Positions 6,645 to 14,600 of a stretch of 15,516 nt of DNA are shown here, in pieces (positions within the stretch are counted from its first letter, which is position 1; each line of letters begins with the position of its first letter). A program made the position numbers and the translations under genes. Location: the NCBI GenBank assembly GCA_018260755.1, contig JAGTWP010000034.1, forward strand, positions 1 through 15,516, in the 5' to 3' direction. This stretch comes from Candidatus Altarchaeum sp. (GTDB lineage Archaea; Altiarchaeota; Altiarchaeia; Altiarchaeales; Altiarchaeaceae). The notes under the pieces were generated by a model. It worked only from the letters and a program-made list of their open reading frames with translations, made no database searches and was not told where the DNA came from.

Positions 6645-8039
6645 TTACTCGTATATCAATGCCTTTGCATCCATTATTGCCTTCTTAGTCATTTTTGAGG
6701 CCTCAATTGCAAAGTCAACACTTTTTGCTCCGGTAATAACTATCCTTCCGGATCTAAAAACAAGCATCACTGTCTTTGGCACTTCAATTTTATAAACAAG
6801 TCCGGGAAACTGCTCGGGTTCATACTCTGTGTTCTCGTCGTAGTCGGCAAGCACATCTAAATTTATCTTCGGATAAAACATTGTTGAAGCGACTATATTT
6901 TGCAATTTTATTATCGGCTCAGAGTTTAGATTTATATCAAACGCTTTTAATTTTTCAATCAGATGATTTTTTGCCTTTTGAACAAATTCTTCTCTTCCCG
7001 CACCTGTACATATAATACTTCCGGAATCAAACAATAACATTGCCAGCTGTAAATCCTTCAGACGATACACAATGCCTGGAAATCTTGATTTATTATAAAC
7101 AAATGTAAGTGCATCCTGTGCTATAACCTTTTCTATCTCCCCTTCTTCTATTGCTTTCCTTATTGTTTTCCTAAAAATTTCCGTAATTTTTTCTATATCC
7201 TCTTTATTTATTTTTTCTTCATCAATTCCTTCCTCGTTCATTGCTTTCTTAAATGTATCGTAGTATTCCTTGTTTATTACCTTTGCTATGCCTTCTTCTA
7301 TGTTTGCATTTTCTTTTGTTGCTTTCGTAAAAATATTCATATAGTCCTTTTCTATGATATTTTCTATATCTAACCGGTTATTATGAATGTATTCCGACTT
7401 TATTCCATCCAGGTTAATTGATATTGAGGCCACAATATTTTCCAGAATAATCAGATTATCATAGACCAAAAGTTTGCCTGCTTTTTTTCGGATAACTAAA
7501 ATTTCCTTCACCTTATCTTCATTTTCTACAAATACCCTGCCTTCACAATATATTTCTATACTTTTATCTGTATTGTCTCCCAAGTCCTTTATCGTATAAA
7601 TATCAACCATTCCGTCTATTCTGTTCCATATAACTCTCCATTCACAGTCTTTTATTTTTTTAACCTCCGCTCTCGCAGGAAGAAAAATTTTATTCTGATA
7701 AAACCCGTCCCTTAATTCCTCACTTATTATTCCTTCTTTTATATATTTACTGTAAGCTGCCCTTAAATCAAACAGATGTCCGACCTCATCAAGTTGAAAG
7801 TTTATGCTATGCCCATTATGTGAGAGGGTAATGTTTTTATTATCTTTGCTTTTTTCAATTTTTGCATCTTTGTTCCAGTCCACAAAGAAATTTGTCTTTA
7901 AATAATTTCTAATACTTTCTTCATCCTTTCCTGGAACATTATTCCACTCAAAAACAAATTCGGATATATCAATTTTATCCTTTTTCTTCTTTTTTTTAAT
8001 GACAACCTCGTCTTTGTTCTTTTTTGGCCCTCTGCTCAT
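6645..8039 (-). CDS. tbp: TATA-binding protein with large N-terminal extension and internal insertion
   Basis: General transcription factor that binds the promoter TATA box and recruits TFB and RNA polymerase. Both halves of the pseudo-symmetric saddle are present. Half 1 has NIVAS at 201-205, FPGIVYRL at 320-327 and the glycine-containing CTGAG at 344-348. Half 2 has NIVAS at 381-385, YEPEQFPGLVYKI at about 406-418 and VITGAKS at 434-440. Archaeal TBPs have about 180-190 residues; this one has 464. The extra length is a 195-residue N-terminal extension, with a Lys-rich start (residues 6-22) and a copy of the module also found in the ligase, plus about 75 charged helical residues inserted in half 1 between LDIENIIE and FVYNKSRFPG. 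S8e lies 105 bases upstream on the same strand. The ATG at 8039 is the only sensible start. Family assignment is firm; whether this is the main TBP or a paralogue is unknown. Confidence 0.93.
   Translation of the reverse strand: MSRGPKKNKDEVVIKKKKKKDKIDISEFVFEWNNVPGKDEESIRNYLKTNFFVDWNKDAKIEKSKDNKNITLSHNGHSINFQLDEVGHLFDLRAAYSKYIKEGIISEELRDGFYQNKIFLPARAEVKKIKDCEWRVIWNRIDGMVDIYTIKDLGDNTDKSIEIYCEGRVFVENEDKVKEILVIRKKAGKLLVYDNLIILENIVASISINLDGIKSEYIHNNRLDIENIIEKDYMNIFTKATKENANIEEGIAKVINKEYYDTFKKAMNEEGIDEEKINKEDIEKITEIFRKTIRKAIEEGEIEKVIAQDALTFVYNKSRFPGIVYRLKDLQLAMLLFDSGSIICTGAGREEFVQKAKNHLIEKLKAFDINLNSEPIIKLQNIVASTMFYPKINLDVLADYDENTEYEPEQFPGLVYKIEVPKTVMLVFRSGRIVITGAKSVDFAIEASKMTKKAIMDAKALIYE
7125..7355 (-). 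repeat. Helical repeat insertion inside TBP half 1
   Basis: TBP residues about 229-305 lie between the first NIVAS strand/helix and the FPGIVYRL strand, where other TBPs have a short loop. The segment reads as roughly three units of about 26 residues with the pattern (E/N)K-x-Y/I-x-x-x-F-x-K-A/T followed by Glu/Ile-rich turns: units start near 229, 255 and 280. It is predicted helical from composition and is unrelated to the FxW/VPG module. Confidence 0.6.
7590..7961 (-). repeat. Invasive FxW/VPG module, TBP copy (split)
   Basis: TBP residues 27-150. It opens EFVFEWNNVPGKDEESIRNYL, followed by FFVDWNKDAKIEKSKDNKNIT and INFQLDE, matching ligase copy 1 closely. The usual end (WRVIWN..DGMVDIYTI) appears only after an extra segment of about 45 residues (88-132) rich in Lys, Glu and Arg, so the copy is itself interrupted or belongs to a longer variant. 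Residues 158-195 may be a further degenerate tail (ILVIRKKAGKLLVYDN). Confidence 0.75.
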
Positions 8040-8144
8040 TTTATAATAATAAATAAATTTAAATAGTAAAATTTAAAAATAATTTAACGACAAAAATCAA
8101 AAATGATAAAATTTAAAAATACATAATAAAATTTAACTCAAAAT

Positions 8145-8513
8145 TTAACTCAATAAAACCGCATTTATAATTCCATCCTGTCCAGGTCTTGAAGTAACCT
8201 TAACTTCTATTTCTTTATTAGCCATTCTGACTTTAAGGATTGCCCCTTTTGTTATTATATTTGCCCTTGCAAATTCCCTGTTTGCGGGATTATTAACAAC
8301 GGATAAAATTTCACACTTCTCATAGTTGTTGTTAGTGCTGTCAATCAGGACATTTGCATATTTTTCGGACAATAAACGATTTTTTATATTTCCGCCCCTC
8401 ACTCTTATTTTCTTTATTTTGTGCTCTCCGATGGATGTATTTGCCGGCTCCCGTGCAATTTCATATTTCCTTTTTCCCCTCTTTTTAAGTTTTTCTGATG
8501 GTGTTTGGTACAT
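8145..8513 (-). CDS. rps8e: Small-subunit ribosomal protein S8e
   Basis: Structural protein of the archaeal/eukaryotic small ribosomal subunit. The family core is unmistakable: KRGKRKYEIAREPANTSIGEH at about 11-31 (in parts), IRVRGGNIKNRLL at about 36-48, a central KYANV, VVNNPANREFARANIITKGAIL at about 71-92 and the C-terminal VTSRPGQDGIINAVL. At 122 residues it is slightly short: the usual archaeal WQGRSKRKPTGG opening is replaced by MYQTPSEK, so roughly eight residues are missing or diverged. No in-frame upstream start was found in the preceding 30 bases. TBP follows after 105 bases on the same strand, and the pair could share a transcript. A short direct repeat (aaaatttaactc) spans the stop region near 8130-8152. 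Confidence 0.95.
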   Translation of the reverse strand: MYQTPSEKLKKRGKRKYEIAREPANTSIGEHKIKKIRVRGGNIKNRLLSEKYANVLIDSTNNNYEKCEILSVVNNPANREFARANIITKGAILKVRMANKEIEVKVTSRPGQDGIINAVLLS

Positions 8514-8585
8514 TTTAAAAGATGTTTTATAAATATTAATAAATTAGAATTTTATAACTAAATTTAAAAAATAAAATTTGCCACT

Positions 8586-8660
8586 CAAAAAGAAAAGAAA
8601 AATAAAAAAAATAAAAGACAAAATAAAAAATAAAAAATAAAAATTTAATGGCAGAATGCC
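8586..8660 (-). terminator. Terminator after the surface-protein gene
   Basis: Read on the minus strand, about 27 bases after the surface-protein stop there is a short hairpin (ggca-ttc-tgcc at 8650-8660). It is followed by a long T-rich tract with several TTTTTATT runs down to about 8586. T-rich tracts terminate archaeal RNA polymerase. This separates the surface-protein transcript from S8e. Confidence 0.55.
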
Positions 8661-8686
8661 TTTTTTATGTCTGCTTTTATTTGCCC

Positions 8687-11600
8687 TTATATATTTTTAG
8701 ATCGCTGCTCGCCATTACTCCACACAACCTTTACTTCAGGAAGTCCTTTCGCACCTGCTCCTTTAATTCCTTCTGCATTTATAATCTTATACTCTGCTAT
8801 TCTTTTTTCTCCTTTCTTTAAATTACCAAGATTCATTATCAGAGTATCCCCCATTGCTGTTTTCTCAAGTCCCTGTGTAATTACCTCTATCTGCAATCCC
8901 AGAGGAATAATATCTTCAAGCATACACGCATCAAGTGTCTTATGTGTTTTATTAACTATTGTAATTGTGACCTTTCCGTCTCCTCTTTCTTTTGTTATTT
9001 CAACCTTTCCTTTCATCATGAACAGAATCAGATAAATCAGCAGCAGTATTGGCAACAACAATAAAAGCAATATCCAGTAATCAGGTAATTTCTTTTCTAT
9101 TTTTACCGGCAATGCAAAGTGTTCAACAGTGTAATCCGCATATTCCTGCTGATCTACAGTTATGTATCCCGACTGGTTAATTGTCAAACTGAATATTCCA
9201 TGTTCATCTGTAACAATCTTTTGCGTTACATTATTTGGCAATCTGACAACAAGTTCTCTGTTTGCGACTAAATTTCCCTGTTTATCTCTAACCTCAAATT
9301 CATAAATTCCTTCCTTTTCTTTGCCTTCTCCTTTTAATTGAGTAACAATTAAAATTTCTTTTTCAACTGTCGTTGGCTTTTCGGCTTCTACAACTGTTGG
9401 TGTTCTTGCCTCTACACCACCCTTTGTTGCTCTTATATCATAAACTCCGAGAACTGCTTTTGGGATAACTGCTGTTCCGTCAGTTCCTGTTACTGCTGTT
9501 TGTCCAGCATAGTCTACATGAGCATTTGCAACAGGAATTTCTTCTGATTTAATTAATGTTTCACTGACTTTCACCCATCTTGTTCCGTTTGTTGTATTTT
9601 GTTTGTAAGTTAGGTTGTAAGTATAGGCTTTATTTATAACTTTGACTGTAAATGATTCATTTTCTTTCATTGCGGTTATATTTCTGACCACTAAAGTATA
9701 ATTTGTTACAGTTGCTGACCTGAATACACCTTCTGTGGTTGTTACTGGTTCTGTTGCTGTTGGAGGTAATGCTGCCGTAGTTATACCTTCACCTCCACCA
9801 CCTCCGATACTTATGGGTGATCGTGGCTGTGGCTTACAGGTTAGACATATTGGTGGTTCTGGTGCGCCTGCACCTTTCTTTGTAATAGTCAATACTTTAT
9901 TCCATACCTGGACATTACAACACATATCATAAATAATAACAGTAACATTTAAGAAGTATGTTGTTTTATTTGCAACATCAGAAGGTAACACATACGGAGT
10001 ACCTTCAACACCAACGCCTCCAAATCCATTTTCTATTCCCTGATTATCAAATATCCCATCAATATTTGGATCTCCTAATTGCAAGGATGTAGGAGTAACC
10101 TTTGTTATGTTTCCATTCTCATTTACATAAGGTGTGAAGAATACTTTTACTACTGCAGGAAGACTTTCTCTATTCTTCAAACTTACATTTATGTAAACAG
10201 TATCTTCAGTATGCAGCTCACCTTTATCTTTCAAATTAACCATTTGAACATCTTCATCGCGGATGTTTGGTGCAACAATATCACCTATTGAAATATTTCC
10301 AAGTTTAATTATATTCTTTTGCTCAGTCTCATTTCCTACAATTACTGTAACATTATAGACATACTTTCCTTCTATAAAGTCTTTCTCACCTATTGTTTCC
10401 AGATCATCAATTTTTTTGATATAGTAGGATTTATTTAACTTCAATGTTATTACATTATTATTTAAAGTTGCATTTTCGCTTAACACACCCTCAGGTGCAA
10501 CAGTAGTTATATTGGTGCCATCAATAGTTAATGTAATTTCATCATCTCCAACTTTTACCGTTAATTTCGAAGTATTTGCATTTATTTTTAGAGTTATAAC
10601 TGGATCATTAAATGAATATCCTCGTGTATCTCTTTCATTTATGTTTGGAGAGGATAGGTAATCACTGCTAAATGCACATTTCGCGTATGCACCTCCGTAT
10701 TTCACTAAATCCATATTTATTGTCTTTGTAATATTTGCCTCGTCTAAATTCACTACATTTTTACCTGTTGAACTTTCATTATATTTCCATACATACGGTG
10801 CGTCTGTTGCATCAACTGAAACATATACGCTATTGTTAAATTCAAACAACCACGGATTTTTAATACTTGAAAATGTTGCTGTATCAAAACTTGCACTATC
10901 AAAGTCAGATTTCTTTACACCCGCAGCACTAACTGCTTTATGTAAAATATTTACATTTATCAATGACCAACCAGTATCATTTGTAGTATATTTTTCAACA
11001 TATATTTTATTGTCTGTTAATGGTGCTTTCACAAAATAAGTTACCGTTTTGTTTCCGGTGGTTACAGGGTAATCTAATTCTATAGTATCTAATAAAGGTG
11101 TATCTACTTGGAATGACACATATAAATTACCACCATTGAAGAGTATATTTGGATGATGTGCTTCACAAGTTGTATTCATTTTTTGTCCTTTTGTTTCAAC
11201 TTCGCATAGTGGATCACCATAAACAGTTATATTCCCTCCAACAACGTCTTCTTTCTTGACCTTAAGCACATATTTTCCTTTATTCAAAATATCTGCTGAC
11301 ACATAATAAGTATGATTCAATTCATTGTTGAACGTTAATGTAACATTTGTGAACTTAATTTCATTTCCTGTTATATTTGGGGTTTCACTTGCTATCCATG
11401 TAACTCCAAAATTGTTTCTTAAATAATCCTTAAGTTCTTGAATGCCCCCAATGTCCCCATTAATTGAATAATTCCAGTTAAATGCTCTTTTTTCTGCGAA
11501 ATCTGTAATCTTTCTAATCGTTCCATCTTCCTTTGTATAAATATATATATCAGAATTATTTGCATAAGCAATATATGTCTTTCCATTATATCTGGCAATT

Positions 11601-14600
11601 GCTGGTTCCTTTGCATCTCCTGCTGGAATGGCAGCAATTTTTTCTTCATATGGACAGGATAATGAAGCTGCTGAGGATGTACATTCCCTATAATACAAAC
11701 TTGCTTGTAAATCCCCTTCTCCTCTACCCATATAAACCAAATATATCTCATTATTATCATAAGTCATTGCAGGATAATAATACCTCATTCCTTGCTGTGA
11801 AATTTCAAAAGATATGTTTTGGTAAGTTGCACTTGCATTAGAAAGATAAATAAACCTTATCTTTGGATTGTGATTATCATTGCTATAATCTTCATACGCA
11901 ATATAGTACCCACTTCCAACCTTAATCATTGATGTTGCAGCCTGCCAGTTAATAACATTTGTCAATTTTGTAAAGTTAACTGTTGAAAGATTTTCCATCT
12001 CATCTGCATAATTCCATACAATTGTTGAATACAATTCGTATCTATTTCCATAGTCTGTCTTGTATCCTTTGCTTATACTCGCTATACAACCATTATCATT
12101 ACCACAATAAGCAATATTGCTATTTACCAATGAATAGGTAATTGCACATTTTGGATCTGTTGGAGAGGTACATTCATATAGTACATTGAAATCTTTTTCT
12201 CTTGAAGTATTACATTGGTCATTTAAATATATTCTTAATGTGTATATACTTTCATTTAAATCATTTATATTATAAGAACCATAATATATTGTGGTTGTTG
12301 TATTCGTTACAGGTGTGGTATTTGTCAGATTGAATGCCCCTACAATTGTTCCATTTTTAGATATAATATCAGCAGTAACATTAAATTTCAATTTTCCCTG
12401 CACTGGAACATTTACACTCATCATTCCTTTTGGCACACCATAAGGACCTTCTTCAAATATCTCTATGTTTGATAGATCCCCACAAACATCTGAAACCAAT
12501 TGCAATGTTGCTGGTTGGAAGTAATTAACTGTTCCATTGAAATTTATATTTCCAGATACATTAACACCTCCTAAAAGTGCAACATTAAATGAATAATTTC
12601 CTGCAGTAACAAAAAATTCAACAATTCCTTCTTCATTTGTAAATTTGGTTTCATTCCATGTTTCATTATATAAAGTAACAGATGCGTTTTGTATTGGAGA
12701 GCCATTATTTTCATAAGTTACATTTATCACTATTCTTGGTTCCTTCACAAGTCCAATAAATACTTCCATATCCCCGGTATTATTAAAGTAAGGAGTAATC
12801 ACTCCATTTGACATATAATGCGTTGCGCTTGCATTTATATGATAAGTTCCATTTGGAATTTGCCCTACATACTCTTGCATAAATTTATAACATCCTATAT
12901 TATCTGTCGTTCCATTTATATTTAAATTTAATGTTTCATTATAGAGCAACACTGTTGCATTACTTATTCTTTGTCCTGTACTTTCATTTCCTGTCTCATT
13001 ATCATACACACAAACAGTTATTCTTGGAAGTGGAGTAAGTTCTATCGTCAAATTTGTGTCTCCTAAATATTCTGCTGTTCCACTACTTGGAATATATCCC
13101 TTTGCAGTTGCATTGATACTATAATTTCCATAAGAAATGTTCACAAAGCGATAACATCCTTTTGAGTCAGTTTCTCCACTTGCTGAAAATGTTGAATTAA
13201 ATAAAGTTACATTTACTTTCACTATCGGTGTTGTTGTATTTACTTCAACTACGCAAACCTTTATTCCCTTCATTGCAGAAAGTTTTATTTCTTGAAGTAA
13301 AATAGTTCCATCATATTCAATTTGCCCTTTACTTTCTTCGTATCCATATTTTGATGCTTTGACAGTATAAGTACCTGCTAAAATGTTATAAAATCGGGCA
13401 CATCCACTCATATTTGTTAAATTTGACGCAATATTATTATTGTCTTTATAAATTTCAACCAATGCATCACTTAATGTTTCATTTGTTTCACTATCTTTTA
13501 CACAAATTTGAAGATAGGGAGTTATTGAAGGAGTTAATGAGAAATTATATACAAAAGTTTCATTTATGTAAAATGTTCCAAATTCTGAATCTTTTGAAAA
13601 GTCCTCTTCTATTGAATTATATCCTATCTTGCTCACATTTATTGAATAGTTTCCTATAGCAGAAGGAATAAACATATACTTACCTTTTTCATCTGTAAAA
13701 TTTATTGCTATTAAAACACCTTCTTTATACAACTCAACTGTTGCATTTTGAATTCCTTCCCCAGTTACATTATCTATGACATATCCTTGTATAGAAGGAG
13801 GATAATTTAACATTATGTTGAGATATAAAGACACATTTCCTGCAAATGAAATGTTGACAATTTCTTCTTTATATTTCTCTTTAGTTATAATAGAAGTATA
13901 ATTACTCACTGCCAAATTTCTAAATTTATAACAATTTTCTTTATCTCCAAGAGTGATGTTTGCTATCGTTGTATTGCCTAAATTTCTTAAAACAATCGTT
14001 GTTTGATTTAATGAGGCATTTTCTTCATCAAAGGTGCATATTGTCAAGGTGTATTGTTCTAATTCAATCTTATAATAGAAAGGTTCAAATAAGTATTCCA
14101 CTTTCTCAAATTTAGGATATGTTGTTTTTGACGCTTTTACATTATAGTATCCTTGGGAAACATTATCAAATATATAACAACCTGTTTTTGTGGTATAATT
14201 CCACTTTGTATCTGTAGAATTTGAAATACTCACATTTACATCTTCAATTATCTCTTTTGTATCTTTGTCATATACACATACCTTCACTCCACTTGGAAGC
14301 TGAATTACTTTAACTTTTGTGTAATTCCATCCGGTTACTTGTGTTTTATAGTCATCATTCATTCTAAATTTAATAGTATATGTTCCTGTATAGTTTCCAA
14401 TTTTTTTATCTCCTATAACGAAAATTGTTGTATCCAATGTAATGTTACATCCTCCACCGGAAATGTTTGAAGTTGTGACATTGTATTCTATTGCTGATTT
14501 ATCAATTCTGTCTCCCAATGTAGTCATATTTGTGAATTCTACATTTATTTCTCCTTTATAAATATCACTACAATTTATAGTTGACTCAAACCATACTGAT

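Noticed and set aside
11419-11760. Minus-strand ORF of 113 residues within the surface-protein gene
   Set aside because: It is a different frame inside a well-supported long coding region, with composition typical of an out-of-frame reading.
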